This document shows positions 26,432 to 35,267 of a DNA stretch of 64,000 nucleotides, in pieces (positions within the stretch are counted from its first letter, which is position 1; each line of letters starts with the position of its first letter). This stretch comes from Gammaproteobacteria bacterium (lineage in GTDB: Bacteria > Pseudomonadota > Gammaproteobacteria > JAJFKO01). The stretch covers positions 1 to 64,000 of the forward strand of contig JAJFKO010000064.1 in NCBI GenBank assembly GCA_021773175.1. Direction: 5' to 3'. A program made the translations under genes and the position numbers. Under the pieces are notes generated by a model. That model saw only the letters and a program-made list of their open reading frames with translations. It did not search any database and was not told the origin of the DNA.

Positions 26432-26887
26432 TTAACAGTTTTCGTTTAAAAAACTTTCTAGGATAAATTTAGCTGCGATACTATCAGTATCAATTTCGGA
26501 ATAACGACGACGTTTTTTGCCGCGTTTAATATGTTCGGCCTCATAAAAATAATCTTTGGCTTCGCGACTAGAGAGGCGTTCGTCCATACCATACGTTGGC
26601 AATTGAAAGTGTGTTTCTAAAGATTGCATAAAGGTTTCTGCTCGATGTGTGATTTTTTGCTTGGTACCATCCATGTTTAACGGGACACCGACAACAAAGC
26701 TACTAGGCTGCCATTCTTTAATGATATGGCCTAATTCATCCCAATTAGGAATGCCATTATTAACTTTGAGTCGTGTTAGTGCTGATGCAGATTTAGTGAG
26801 TGGTTGGCCAACGGCAATACCCAAATGTTTTAAGCCAAAGTCGAAACCGAGTAGACATTGATTTGTTGGTAGGTTAATTTTATGCAT
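26432..26887 (-). CDS. ruvX: Holliday junction resolvase-like RuvX/YqgF
   Basis: A 151-residue RNase H-fold protein with the YqgF signature: GFDFGLKHLGIAVGQ, GVPLNMDGTKQKIT, DERLSSREA and the C-terminal DSIAAKFILESFL. It acts in 16S rRNA 5' end maturation and/or Holliday junction processing. It overlaps the yqgE gene by 8 bases, the standard yqgE-ruvX arrangement of gammaproteobacteria, so they are co-transcribed. Confidence 0.92.
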   Translation of the reverse strand: MHKINLPTNQCLLGFDFGLKHLGIAVGQPLTKSASALTRLKVNNGIPNWDELGHIIKEWQPSSFVVGVPLNMDGTKQKITHRAETFMQSLETHFQLPTYGMDERLSSREAKDYFYEAEHIKRGKKRRRYSEIDTDSIAAKFILESFLNENC

Positions 26888-27470
26888 GCCCTATCTTGTT
26901 CGTTAAATTATTAATATCAATACCAATCAGCTTAGCGGCAGCTTCCCAGCGTTTTTCATAAGGTAGGTCAAATAAAATTTGTGGATCTACAGGACTGATT
27001 AACCACATATTCTTTTCAATCTCTTTTTCTAATTGCCCAGCACCCCATCCTGAGTAGCCTAGTAGAACAATATTATCCTCAGGTCCTTCGTCTTTGGCAA
27101 TAGCTGTTAAAATATCGCGCGAGGTAGTGATAATAATATTTTCATCGAGGTCGAGGCTCGATTGCCAATGGCCAACATTGCGATGGATCACGAAACCTTG
27201 CTCAATTTGGACCGGTCCTCCCGATAATACAGGTTTTTCAGCAGCTTGATTATGGCTAAATTCAATCGACATTTGTGAAAAAATATCTTCGATTAAAATG
27301 CCTATAGGTCGATTAATAGTAAAGCCTAAAGCGCCTTTCTCATTATGTTCGCAAATCAGACTAACAGAATGATAAAAATTTGGATCGTCAATATGAGGCA
27401 TAGCAATTAAAAAGCAGTTATTTAGGTTTTTTAGATCAATAATTTCATTCATACTAGATTTTATCGACAT
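26880..27470 (-). CDS. yqgE: YqgE/AlgH family protein
   Basis: A 196-residue protein of the UPF0301 family: FLIAMPHIDDPNFYHSVSLICEHNEKGALGFTINRP in outline, LSGGPVQIEQGFVIH, LGYSGWGAGQLEKEI and a DILFDLPYEKRW-like C-terminal segment. Conserved in gammaproteobacteria next to ruvX; AlgH has been linked to alginate regulation in Pseudomonas, but the biochemical role is not established. AGAGAAGAA precedes the ATG; a second ATG six codons later is an alternative. Confidence 0.92.
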   Translation of the reverse strand: MSIKSSMNEIIDLKNLNNCFLIAMPHIDDPNFYHSVSLICEHNEKGALGFTINRPIGILIEDIFSQMSIEFSHNQAAEKPVLSGGPVQIEQGFVIHRNVGHWQSSLDLDENIIITTSRDILTAIAKDEGPEDNIVLLGYSGWGAGQLEKEIEKNMWLISPVDPQILFDLPYEKRWEAAAKLIGIDINNLTNKIGHA

Positions 27471-27617
27471 AATTCTTCTCTTTCTCTACATTAATGACTA
27501 TTCATTAGGATTTATGTAAAACTTCTTATCCTATAAGTATTAGTTGAAAAAGGCGATGTGGCAAGTTGTTAGACCATATATCTTTAAAATGAATATATTT
27601 CTTACAGGTTGATATTT

Positions 27618-27809
27618 ATGACGCCATGGAAGCAACTATTTGATTTTAATAGTATTATTTTTACAGCACTGATGTGTGCAAAAGTTAATAGTATGTTGCT
27701 GAATAATGGCTGTTACTCTGTGGATAAATCGCTTATTATTGCGCCTAAATTTTTAACTGAGTTAGGACTTACGCCTTGTCTACCCAGGAGGGCACAGGCA
27801 AAAGATTAG
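27618..27809 (+). CDS. Doubtful small ORF upstream of pckA
   Basis: A 63-codon frame with AGGTTGA upstream of the ATG. The product (MTPWKQLFDFNSIIFTALMC at the start) has no domain I recognise. Its last 15 codons run through a MITE-like repeat (27764-27820), so the end of the frame is repeat-derived. It may be chance coding within the pckA leader region. Confidence 0.25.
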   Translation: MTPWKQLFDFNSIIFTALMCAKVNSMLLNNGCYSVDKSLIIAPKFLTELGLTPCLPRRAQAKD

Positions 27810-27820
27810 TCGTAAGTTCT
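27764..27820 (+). repeat. Short derivative of the MITE family
   Basis: Begins AGGACTTACGCC and ends GTCGTAAGTTCT, near-copies of the terminal repeats of the 37571 element. The inside holds GGGCACAGGCA, also found in the extra insert of the copy at 61144. It lies in the leader of pckA, 31 bases before the start codon. Confidence 0.6.
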
Positions 27821-27851
27821 ATGAGTTCCTGCCTATCTAAGGAGTAAATAT

Positions 27852-29411
27852 ATGATTGACGATGTTGCGGTTTCTTCTTCGGTGCAAGTGCATACTGACT
27901 TATCTCGTGCTGAGCTGGTGGAGCATGCTGTTAAACGTAATGAAGGTGTATTAAGTGCCAATGGTGCATTTACAGTTACCACAGGAAAACGTACTGGGCG
28001 CTCACCAAAAGATCGTTATATCGTAAAAGATGTTAATACTGCTGAAACAATTGAGTGGGGTAACGTCAATCAGCCCATTACGTCCGAAGCTTTTCATACA
28101 TTGTGGGAGCGATCAGAAGGCTATATTAATAAACGTGAACATTTTGTTTCGCATTTACGCGTCGGCTCATGTGAAAAGAATTTTCTACCGTTAAATGTTA
28201 TTACGGAAACTGCTTGGCAAACGCTTTTTGGTAAAAACATGTTTGTGTGTCCAAAAGGGGATTATAAAGGTGGCAAAGAACCATGGACAATATTGAATAC
28301 GCCAGGTTGTATAACCGATCCACAGCGTGACGGTGTTAATGGTGATGGTGTGGTTTTGATAAATTTCACCGAAAAGAAAGTATTGTTATCGGGTATGCGT
28401 TATGCCGGTGAAATGAAAAAAGCGATGTTTTCCGCACTCAATTATTTATTACCAGAACAAGATGTATTACCTATGCATTGTGCTGCTAATGTTGGTAAGG
28501 ATGGCGATGTTGCTCTGTTTTTTGGCTTATCTGGAACAGGTAAAACAACATTATCTGCGGATCCAGATCGCTATTTAATTGGTGATGATGAGCATGGTTG
28601 GGGGCGCGATGGCGTTTTTAATTTTGAAGGTGGTTGTTATGCAAAATGTATCGATTTATCAAAAAAGCGTGAGCCAGTCATTTGGGATGCTATTAAATTT
28701 GGTGCAATTATGGAAAATGTTGTTTTAGACCCTAAAACTAAACAACCTGATTTTAAAGATGACCATTTTACGCAGAATACACGTGCTGCGTATCCTCGTG
28801 AACATATTCCTTTACGTGTAGAAGAAAACCGTGCAGGACAACCGCATGCTGTTATCTTCTTAACCTGCGACCTTTATGGTGTATTACCGCCGGTATCATT
28901 GTTAACGAAAGAACAAGCAGCCTATCATTTTCTAAGTGGTTATACAGCTTTAGTAGGTAGTACGGAAGTTGGTAGTTCAGCAGGGATTAAGCAAACATTT
29001 AGTACGTGTTTTGGCGCACCATTCTTTCCGCGTCCAGCACGAATATATGCTGAATTATTGATGAAGCGTATTTCTGAAACGAATGCGCAAGTTTATCTTG
29101 TTAATACCGGTTGGACTGGCGGTGCTTATGGTGAAGGTGGCGAACGTTTCTCAATTCCAACCACGCGCTCAATTATTACGGCGATTGTGACTGATAAATT
29201 ACGTAATGCTGAAACCAAAACAATTACGCAATTTAACTTAAATGTTCCTGTTCATATTGACGGTGTTGATGATAAGTTATTAGAGCCAAAACAAACGTGG
29301 TCTAATGCAGCAGAATACGATAAATATGCCGCGCTATTAGCAGATCAATTTAAACAAAACTTTACAAAGTTTAATATTAATGAGGCGATTAAGGCTGCCG
29401 GTCCACAATAA
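27852..29411 (+). CDS. pckA: Phosphoenolpyruvate carboxykinase (ATP)
   Basis: A 519-residue protein, normal for the ATP-dependent enzyme. It decarboxylates and phosphorylates oxaloacetate to PEP at the start of gluconeogenesis. Signatures: [15 protein letters not shown] (substrate-binding), [16 protein letters not shown] (P-loop), IGDDEHGW (metal site), FEGGCYAK and [22 protein letters not shown] before the ATG. A MITE-like repeat lies in the leader and a strong bidirectional hairpin closes the gene. Gluconeogenesis fits an amino-acid-fed intracellular life, together with gabT. Confidence 0.97.
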   Translation: MIDDVAVSSSVQVHTDLSRAELVEHAVKRNEGVLSANGAFTVTTGKRTGRSPKDRYIVKDVNTAETIEWGNVNQPITSEAFHTLWERSEGYINKREHFVSHLRVGSCEKNFLPLNVITETAWQTLFGKNMFVCPKGDYKGGKEPWTILNTPGCITDPQRDGVNGDGVVLINFTEKKVLLSGMRYAGEMKKAMFSALNYLLPEQDVLPMHCAANVGKDGDVALFFGLSGTGKTTLSADPDRYLIGDDEHGWGRDGVFNFEGGCYAKCIDLSKKREPVIWDAIKFGAIMENVVLDPKTKQPDFKDDHFTQNTRAAYPREHIPLRVEENRAGQPHAVIFLTCDLYGVLPPVSLLTKEQAAYHFLSGYTALVGSTEVGSSAGIKQTFSTCFGAPFFPRPARIYAELLMKRISETNAQVYLVNTGWTGGAYGEGGERFSIPTTRSIITAIVTDKLRNAETKTITQFNLNVPVHIDGVDDKLLEPKQTWSNAAEYDKYAALLADQFKQNFTKFNINEAIKAAGPQ

Positions 29412-29415
29412 TGAT

Positions 29416-29449
29416 AAACTCCAGCAGAGCTTAAACTCTGCTGGAGTTT
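29416..29449. terminator. Bidirectional terminator between pckA and pilT
   Basis: AAACTCCAGCAGAG (29416-29429) and CTCTGCTGGAGTTT (29436-29449) form a perfect 14-bp stem with a 6-base loop, in the 43-base gap between convergent genes. Confidence 0.85.
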
Positions 29450-29454
29450 AAAAC

Positions 29455-30444
29455 TTAGATCAAACCTTGTTGTTTAAGTTGTGATAAATGCTGTTCCAAT
29501 GTCTGCATACCAAATTGTTGGCCTGTTTGCATCATTGAATAAATCTGACTAATTTTATCTTCCCGAATTAAATTACGGATAGCTGGCGTGGCGCGTAATA
29601 TTTCATATGCGGCTATGCGTCCTCCCTGTTTCTTTTGTATTAAGCGTTGTGCGATGATGGTTTGTAGGGTGTCCGCTAATAGAGTGCGCGCAATAGCTTT
29701 TTCATTACCTGGAAAAACATCGATAATGCGATGCATCGTTTTAGCCGCTGAGTTTGTGTGTAATGTTGCTAAAACGAGATGGCCTGTTTCAGCAGCGGTT
29801 AATGCTAATTGCATTGTTTCTAGGTCGCGCAATTCACCTATCAGAATAATATCTGGATCTTGGCGCAATGCTGCGCGTAGCGCTGCTGTAAAACTTATGG
29901 TATCGCGATGAACTTGGCGTTGGTTAATTACGCTTTTTTTATTCTGATAAATAAATTCAATCGGATCTTCTATAGTAATAATATGCTTATGTTGTGTTGC
30001 ATTAATATGATCTAATAAGGCTGCTAAACTCGTGCTTTTGCCAGAACCTGTTGGGCCAGTTATGAGGACTAAACCATTGGCAAAATCTAGTAAAGAAAGT
30101 ATGCTTTCAGGCAAATGTAAATCAGTTAAACTTGGTATTTCTTGCGGAATAATGCGCATAACGGCACTTAAACCATGCTGTTGTTGAAAGACATTTACTC
30201 GGAAACGGCCAAAGTCAGTAATGCTATAACAGAAATCGACTTGGGAATATTGGGTTAATTGCTTGCGTTCTGATTCACACATGATATCGTAGAGCGCAGT
30301 TGCTAATTGCGTTGGTGATAGCACAGAAAAGTTAGTTTGTTGCAAATCACCATTAATGCGTAATAACGGCGGCAAATTACAAACTAAATGTAAATCGGAT
30401 GCTGCTTGTTGGCAGCTAAAAAGTAATAATTCATTAATATTCAT
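29455..30444 (-). CDS. pilT: Type IV pilus twitching motility ATPase PilT
   Basis: A 329-residue hexameric secretion-type ATPase that drives pilus retraction. Marks: N-terminal ASDLHL (the PilT 'DLHL' motif), GPTGSGKSTSLAALLDHIN (Walker A), ITIEDPIEF, the Asp box, Walker B IILIGELRD, and AETGHLVLATLHTNSA. It is divergent from yggS, with only 14 bases between the start codons, as in many gammaproteobacteria. Other pilus genes are not in the window. pilU is a less likely alternative. Confidence 0.92.
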   Translation of the reverse strand: MNINELLLFSCQQAASDLHLVCNLPPLLRINGDLQQTNFSVLSPTQLATALYDIMCESERKQLTQYSQVDFCYSITDFGRFRVNVFQQQHGLSAVMRIIPQEIPSLTDLHLPESILSLLDFANGLVLITGPTGSGKSTSLAALLDHINATQHKHIITIEDPIEFIYQNKKSVINQRQVHRDTISFTAALRAALRQDPDIILIGELRDLETMQLALTAAETGHLVLATLHTNSAAKTMHRIIDVFPGNEKAIARTLLADTLQTIIAQRLIQKKQGGRIAAYEILRATPAIRNLIREDKISQIYSMMQTGQQFGMQTLEQHLSQLKQQGLI

Positions 30445-30458
30445 TATATCGTTCCATC

Positions 30459-31154
30459 ATGATAGATATCGCAAGTAAAATACAACAATGTCACAAGCAG
30501 ATTGCTGAATTAAGTGCTCAATACCAGCGTTCTGCAAATAGCGTGCAACTTCTCGCTGTGAGTAAAGGACAATCCATCGACAAAATAAAACAAGCTGTTG
30601 CGTATGGTCAGCGTACATTTGCTGAAAATTATATCCAAGAAGCCTTGGACAAAATGCAGGAATTAGCTGAATTTGATTTGCAATGGCACTTTATTGGTAG
30701 AGTGCAAAGTAATAAAGCCAAGCTGATTGCTGAACATTTCGCTTGGTTACATAGTCTAATGAGTGAAAAGCTCGCGGTAAGACTCAATGCCTTTCGGACT
30801 GATGGAATGGAACCTTTAAATGTTTGTTTGCAAGTTAATATTAGCAATGAGGCGAATAAGCAAGGATTACAGCTAGCAGAAGTTGAAGCGTTAGCTGCAA
30901 ATATAAAGGCATTGCCGAAACTGCAATTACGCGGATTGATGGGTATGGCTGCGGCAGATATTGATTTTGATGAACAATGTCGCCAATTTAATTTATTAAC
31001 AGAATGTTTTGCAATGCTACAAAAGAAAGGCTATAAACTCGATACGCTGTCCATGGGTATGTCTCATGATATGGATGCTGCGATTGCATCAGGTTCAACA
31101 ATGTTGCGTATTGGCCGTGCCATATTTGGTGAAAGAGAACAGGTAAGAGGGTAA
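30459..31154 (+). CDS. yggS: YggS-type pyridoxal-phosphate homeostasis protein
   Basis: A 231-residue alanine-racemase-like barrel protein that binds PLP and buffers its level. Marks: LLAVSKGQ with the PLP lysine, FAENYIQEALDKM, WHFIGRVQSNK, LRGLMGMA, SMGMSHDMDAAI and GSTMLRIGRAIFG. First gene of the run yggS-proC-yggT-murF. No ribosome site is evident before the ATG, and the start lies 14 bases from divergent pilT, so its message may be nearly leaderless. Confidence 0.95.
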   Translation: MIDIASKIQQCHKQIAELSAQYQRSANSVQLLAVSKGQSIDKIKQAVAYGQRTFAENYIQEALDKMQELAEFDLQWHFIGRVQSNKAKLIAEHFAWLHSLMSEKLAVRLNAFRTDGMEPLNVCLQVNISNEANKQGLQLAEVEALAANIKALPKLQLRGLMGMAAADIDFDEQCRQFNLLTECFAMLQKKGYKLDTLSMGMSHDMDAAIASGSTMLRIGRAIFGEREQVRG

Positions 31155-31156
31155 TA

Positions 31157-31981
31157 ATGTTAGATAAGATTAAAATATGTGTCATAGGTGCTGGTCACTT
31201 AGGACAAAGCATTTTAGGTGGCTTATTCGCACATGGTGTTCCCGCGAAAAATATTTATGCGACGAGTCTAGACAAAAACATTTTAGAGCAGTTAGAAGCT
31301 AAACATCATATTAATGTTGCAACTCAAAATACTGATGTAGTGGCGCAATGTGATGTGGTATTGATTGCCGTTAAACCACAGCATGTCGCGGGTGTTGCGA
31401 CTGAAATTAAAGACAGTATTGCTGAACATCAATCTTTATTAATGTCTGCTGCTGCAGGGATCAGCATGCAATTACTGCAACAATGGTTTTCACAAAATGA
31501 TGCCATTGTACGTTGTATGCCAAATACGCCGGCATTAGTACAGCAAGGTGCAACGGCATTATTTGCTAATGAACAGGTCAATGATCAACAGAAGGATATT
31601 GCCTATCAAATTATGCGTGCTGTCGGTGAAGTGGTTTGGGTAAATAGTGATGCTGAAATGGATATTGTGACCGCGCTATCTGGCAGTGGTCCCGCTTATC
31701 TTTTTTTGATGGCGGAAGCTATGCAAGCCGCAGCTGAAAAACTTGGCTTGAATCCTGAGGTAGCAAAGATATTGACGCCACAAACGATTCTTGGCGCTGG
31801 CATGATGTTAAAGCATAGCGATAGTGATGCGGCAACACTGCGACAGCAAGTGACGTCGCCTGGTGGTACGACAGCTGCCGCTTTGCAAAAATTTACTGCT
31901 GAAAATTTTTCTGAAATCGTTTTTCATGCTATAAAAGCAGCGGCAAATCGAGCCAAAGAACTAGCTCATGACTTACGATAA
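31157..31981 (+). CDS. proC: Pyrroline-5-carboxylate reductase
   Basis: A 274-residue enzyme for the last step of proline synthesis. It has the NAD(P)-binding start CVIGAGHLGQSILGGL, VLIAVKPQ, RCMPNTPALVQQGATAL and the C-terminal signature TALSGSGPAYLFLMAEAM...VTSPGGTTAAAL. Begins 3 bases after yggS. The last residues and the stop codon (HDLR*) are encoded by the left end of a MITE-type repeat at 31970-32013, so the native C terminus may have been trimmed or replaced. Confidence 0.95.
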   Translation: MLDKIKICVIGAGHLGQSILGGLFAHGVPAKNIYATSLDKNILEQLEAKHHINVATQNTDVVAQCDVVLIAVKPQHVAGVATEIKDSIAEHQSLLMSAAAGISMQLLQQWFSQNDAIVRCMPNTPALVQQGATALFANEQVNDQQKDIAYQIMRAVGEVVWVNSDAEMDIVTALSGSGPAYLFLMAEAMQAAAEKLGLNPEVAKILTPQTILGAGMMLKHSDSDAATLRQQVTSPGGTTAAALQKFTAENFSEIVFHAIKAAANRAKELAHDLR

Positions 31982-32013
31982 TTGCCTCGAAATTGGTGTT
32001 TAGCGTAAGTCCT
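31970..32013 (+). repeat. MITE-family short copy overlapping the proC end
   Basis: Left end GACTTACGATAATTGCCTCG, right end TTTAGCGTAAGTCCTG. The left end is nearly the same as that of the 35196 copy, and the right end as that of the 37571 copy. Its first 12 bases form the last codons and TAA stop of proC. Confidence 0.75.
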
Positions 32014-32045
32014 GTAGATGAAACAAATAGAGTAGAGTCAAAAAT

Positions 32046-32624
32046 ATGATGCAACCCTTAAATAGTGCCGCTTTGTTTTTATTACAAGTGGTTTTTAATT
32101 TATATATTATTATTATTATTATTCGCATGTTACTGCAATTCTCTAATGCGAATTATCATAATCCTGTTAGTCAGTTTTTTGTGAAATTAACTAAGCCCGT
32201 TGCAAATCCATTGCGGCGTATTCTACCGGTCTATAAAGATGTTGATTTAGCTTTGCTTGCCATTTTAATTGTTTTATCGATGATCCAAGTATGGATAGTA
32301 ATGTGGGTTAAAAGTTTCTTAACCTTCCATGTGTTAGCAATTTTTATTTTAGGGATTGCTAATATTTTCGATCAAACATTGAATATTTATTTTTATGCCA
32401 TACTTGCTGCGGCAATTCTAAGCTGGCTAAATACGGCGTATAGCCATCCTGTCGTGGAAATACTTTACTGTCTGACTGAACCTATTATGCGACCTTTTCG
32501 CCGCATTATTCCTACCATTGCTAATATTGATTTTTCGCCAATCGTCGTGTTAATTGTATTGAAGCTAGTGACAATTATTTTTGTCCATTCATTACAGAAT
32601 CTTGGTATAGGTTTATTAATGTAG
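32046..32624 (+). CDS. yggT: YggT family membrane protein
   Basis: A 192-residue inner-membrane protein with two YGGT repeats. Each has a hydrophobic hairpin and a NP....(K/E)P..RP(L/F)RR(I/L)(L/I)P signature (HNPVSQFFVKLTKPVANPLRRILP and HPVVEILYCLTEPIMRPFRRIIP in outline). Linked to osmotic or membrane homeostasis; exact role open. Position after proC is standard. The usual small DUF167 (yggU) gene does not follow; murF does. Confidence 0.92.
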   Translation: MMQPLNSAALFLLQVVFNLYIIIIIIRMLLQFSNANYHNPVSQFFVKLTKPVANPLRRILPVYKDVDLALLAILIVLSMIQVWIVMWVKSFLTFHVLAIFILGIANIFDQTLNIYFYAILAAAILSWLNTAYSHPVVEILYCLTEPIMRPFRRIIPTIANIDFSPIVVLIVLKLVTIIFVHSLQNLGIGLLM

Positions 32625-32645
32625 AGTAATTCGAGGAAGATTATT

Positions 32646-33998
32646 ATGCTGGAAATGCAGCTTGCTGATATAGGGAAAGTTTTAAATGCTGAGCTAACCG
32701 GTAGTAATGTAACATGTCGGGGTATTAGTACTGATACCAGAACAATAAAAAAAGACAATTTATTTTTTGCTATTCAGGGTGAAAATTTTGATGCCAATGA
32801 TTTCGTTGCTAAGGCAAAAGAAAACGGTGCTGCAGCTGCAGTTGTGAGTCGTAAAATTGATATTGATTTACCTTTGGTAATTGTGCCCGATACCACCCAT
32901 GCCTTAGGAGCTTTAGCAAAATATTGGCGTGAGTTATTCTCATTACCAATCATTGGTTTGACCGGCACTAATGGTAAAACCACATTAAAAAATATGTTAG
33001 CCGCAATTTTTTTAGCTAAGCATAATAATGATATAGACAAAGTTTTATTTACCGAAGGTAATCTTAATAATGAGATAGGTATGCCGCTTAATTTATTAAA
33101 GCTAAATCAATCTCATGATATTGCGATTATCGAAATGGGCATGAATCATTTTGATGAAATTGCTTATCTAACTAATATCGTACAGCCGGATATCGCCATT
33201 ATTAATAATGCTGGACCATGTCATTTAGAGGGTGTTGGTAATAGTATTGCTGGTGTTGCCAAGGCTAAAGGCGAAATTTTTCAAGGCTTATCTGCTGCGG
33301 GTATTGGTATCATCAATGCGGATGATAACTTTGTTAGTTATTGGCAAGAATTACTTGTTGGTAAAAAGGTTTTGACGTTTGGCATAGATAAACATGCTGA
33401 TGTTGCGGCTGTTGATATTTCGCTAGAGAGCATGGCGTGTTTTACTCTTGTGTATGCTGATAAGTCCATAGACATTAAATTGCCTGTTCCAGGGCAACAT
33501 AATATTATGAATGCTTTAGCCGCAAGTGCTGCAGCCATTGTTCAAGGTGTGGATTTGGCTCATATTCAAAAAGGCTTAGCCGCGATGTTTGTGGCCCCAG
33601 GACGTTTGAATATCAAACAAGGTAAAAATGGCTGTAAAATTCTGGATGACACTTACAATGCTAATCCTCTCTCATTGAGTGTTGCACTAAATGTGTTATC
33701 AGAATATCAAGGCCGAAAAATTGTTGTGCTAGGTGATATGGGTGAGTTAGGTGACAATAAAGAGGAAATCCATCTTGATATGGCAAATATGATTAGCAAT
33801 GCTGGCACCAATAGGCTCTATACAGTTGGTGAATTAACGCAATTAACCTCGCAGCAGTTTGGTGATCATGCTCAACATTTCACTAATCATGCTGACTTAA
33901 TCGCGGCTCTACAACCGGACGTTATGGCAGACGATGCAATTTTAGTAAAAGGCTCACGTTCCATGAAAATGGAGCAAGTAGTTGCTGCATTATCGTAA
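32646..33998 (+). CDS. murF: UDP-MurNAc-tripeptide D-alanyl-D-alanine ligase
   Basis: A 450-residue Mur ligase that adds D-Ala-D-Ala to the peptidoglycan precursor in the cytoplasm. It shows the MurF N-domain start (GISTDTRTIKKDNLFFAIQGENFD), ATP loop GLTGTNGKTTLKNM, EMGMNHFDEI, NNAGPCHLEG, and the C-terminal DDTYNANPLSLSVAL and LGDMGELG. It is normally inside the mra/dcw cluster; here it follows yggT, away from other mur genes. An isolated murF site is an unusual arrangement worth noting. Nested hairpins follow the stop codon. Confidence 0.95.
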   Translation: MLEMQLADIGKVLNAELTGSNVTCRGISTDTRTIKKDNLFFAIQGENFDANDFVAKAKENGAAAAVVSRKIDIDLPLVIVPDTTHALGALAKYWRELFSLPIIGLTGTNGKTTLKNMLAAIFLAKHNNDIDKVLFTEGNLNNEIGMPLNLLKLNQSHDIAIIEMGMNHFDEIAYLTNIVQPDIAIINNAGPCHLEGVGNSIAGVAKAKGEIFQGLSAAGIGIINADDNFVSYWQELLVGKKVLTFGIDKHADVAAVDISLESMACFTLVYADKSIDIKLPVPGQHNIMNALAASAAAIVQGVDLAHIQKGLAAMFVAPGRLNIKQGKNGCKILDDTYNANPLSLSVALNVLSEYQGRKIVVLGDMGELGDNKEEIHLDMANMISNAGTNRLYTVGELTQLTSQQFGDHAQHFTNHADLIAALQPDVMADDAILVKGSRSMKMEQVVAALS

Positions 33999-34004
33999 GC
34001 TCTA

Positions 34005-34109
34005 ATATACCGCTCGCATTTTGGAGTATGGGCGGTATATACCCGTCGCGATCTCTTCATAAAAAATCTCGGTGCGATAAAATCCTAAAAATGAATTGCG
34101 ACGGGTATA
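34005..34109. repeat. Nested inverted repeats after murF
   Basis: ATATACCGC (34005-34013) pairs with GCGGTATAT (34032-34040). TATACCCGTCGC (34038-34049) pairs perfectly with GCGACGGGTATA (34098-34109). The two hairpins share bases 34038-34040, so they compete. Located in the 206-base gap before the ldhA-like gene; may terminate murF or be a small dispersed repeat. Confidence 0.5.
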
Positions 34110-34204
34110 ACTCATACTTTAGTTCCTCTGAAATTGATCTGAATCAAGGATTCTCGGGCTATACAGCCTTATACTTGAAGTAATAGTTTCATTAGGAGAT
34201 TGTC

Positions 34205-35194
34205 ATGAAAATCTTAGTTTTTAGCAGCCAGTCTTATGAAAAACCGTACATTGAGAAAGCTAATGCTGACACCAAACTAGATATCGATTTTATTGAAGCA
34301 CCTCTCTCAAAATCAACAGCTATCCTTGCTAAAGGCTATTCTGTTGTTTGTTGTTTTTGTGCTGATCATTTAGATAAAGACACCATTATTTTGTTACGAG
34401 AATATAACGTAAAACTTATTGCTCTACGCATGGCAGGTTTTAACAATGTTGATATGCAAACAGCCCAAATCTGTGGAATTAAAGTAGTTAGGGTTCCAGC
34501 CTATTCTCCTTATTCCATTGCTGAGTTTACTCTTGGCTTGATGTTAGTACTAAACCGCAAAATACACCGTGCTTATACGCATGTGCGAGAACAAGATTTC
34601 TCATTAAAAGGTTTGATGGGTTTTGATTTGCACGGTAAGACAGTTGGGATTATTGGCACAGGAACAATAGGTGCTATTGTTGCAAAGATTTTAAATGGTT
34701 TTGGTTGTAAACTGCTAGCGACTGATCCTATAAAAAATGATTCTTGTGTACAGTTAGGTGTTCGTTATGTTTCTCATGAAGAATTATATCGTAATGCAGA
34801 TATAATTACCCTGCATTGCCCTCTTCTTCCGGCAACCCAACATCTAATTAACCACGATGCCATAGATATGATGCAAGACGGTGTGATGTTAATTAATACC
34901 GGACGAGGAGCGCTGATTGATACAAAAGCTGTTATTCAAGGATTAAAATCTAAAAAAATTGGTTATCTGGGTTTGGATGTTTACGAAGAGGAAGAAAATT
35001 TATTCTTTGCCAATCATAGCCAAGATATTATAGATGATGATGTTTTCTCTCGTTTACTGACTTTTCCTAATGTTGTTATCACTGGGCATCAAGCATTTTT
35101 TACTCATGAGGCCATGACTAATATTGCTGCTACAACTATAAATAACATTGTGGAATTTTCTCAAGGTAATGTTGTTAATGAAGTAATCATTTAA
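34205..35194 (+). CDS. ldhA: D-lactate dehydrogenase-like 2-hydroxyacid dehydrogenase
   Basis: A 329-residue NAD-dependent D-2-hydroxyacid dehydrogenase, matching fermentative LdhA in length and pattern. Marks: LIALRMAGFNNVD, PAYSPYSIAEF, the NAD fold GIIGTGTIGAIVAKIL, HCPLLPATQHLI, LINTGRGALID (catalytic Arg region), LDVYEEEENLFF and the catalytic His in TGHQAFFT. It would reduce pyruvate to D-lactate with NADH oxidation. AGGAG precedes the ATG. Monocistronic, with a MITE hairpin right after the stop codon. Confidence 0.9.
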   Translation: MKILVFSSQSYEKPYIEKANADTKLDIDFIEAPLSKSTAILAKGYSVVCCFCADHLDKDTIILLREYNVKLIALRMAGFNNVDMQTAQICGIKVVRVPAYSPYSIAEFTLGLMLVLNRKIHRAYTHVREQDFSLKGLMGFDLHGKTVGIIGTGTIGAIVAKILNGFGCKLLATDPIKNDSCVQLGVRYVSHEELYRNADIITLHCPLLPATQHLINHDAIDMMQDGVMLINTGRGALIDTKAVIQGLKSKKIGYLGLDVYEEEENLFFANHSQDIIDDDVFSRLLTFPNVVITGHQAFFTHEAMTNIAATTINNIVEFSQGNVVNEVII

Positions 35195-35195
35195 C

Positions 35196-35241
35196 AGGAC
35201 TTACGATAATTGCCTCGACTTTGGCAATTATTGTAAGTCCT
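35196..35241. repeat. MITE-family hairpin copy after the ldhA-like gene
   Basis: Arms AGGACTTACGATAATTGCC (35196-35214) and GGCAATTATTGTAAGTCCT (35223-35241) pair at 18 of 19 positions (the other is a G-T wobble) around 8 bases. It starts two bases after the stop codon and could act as a terminator. It is the tightest hairpin of the family. Confidence 0.75.
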
Positions 35242-35267
35242 ATTAGATATTTATAATGAGGTGATTT

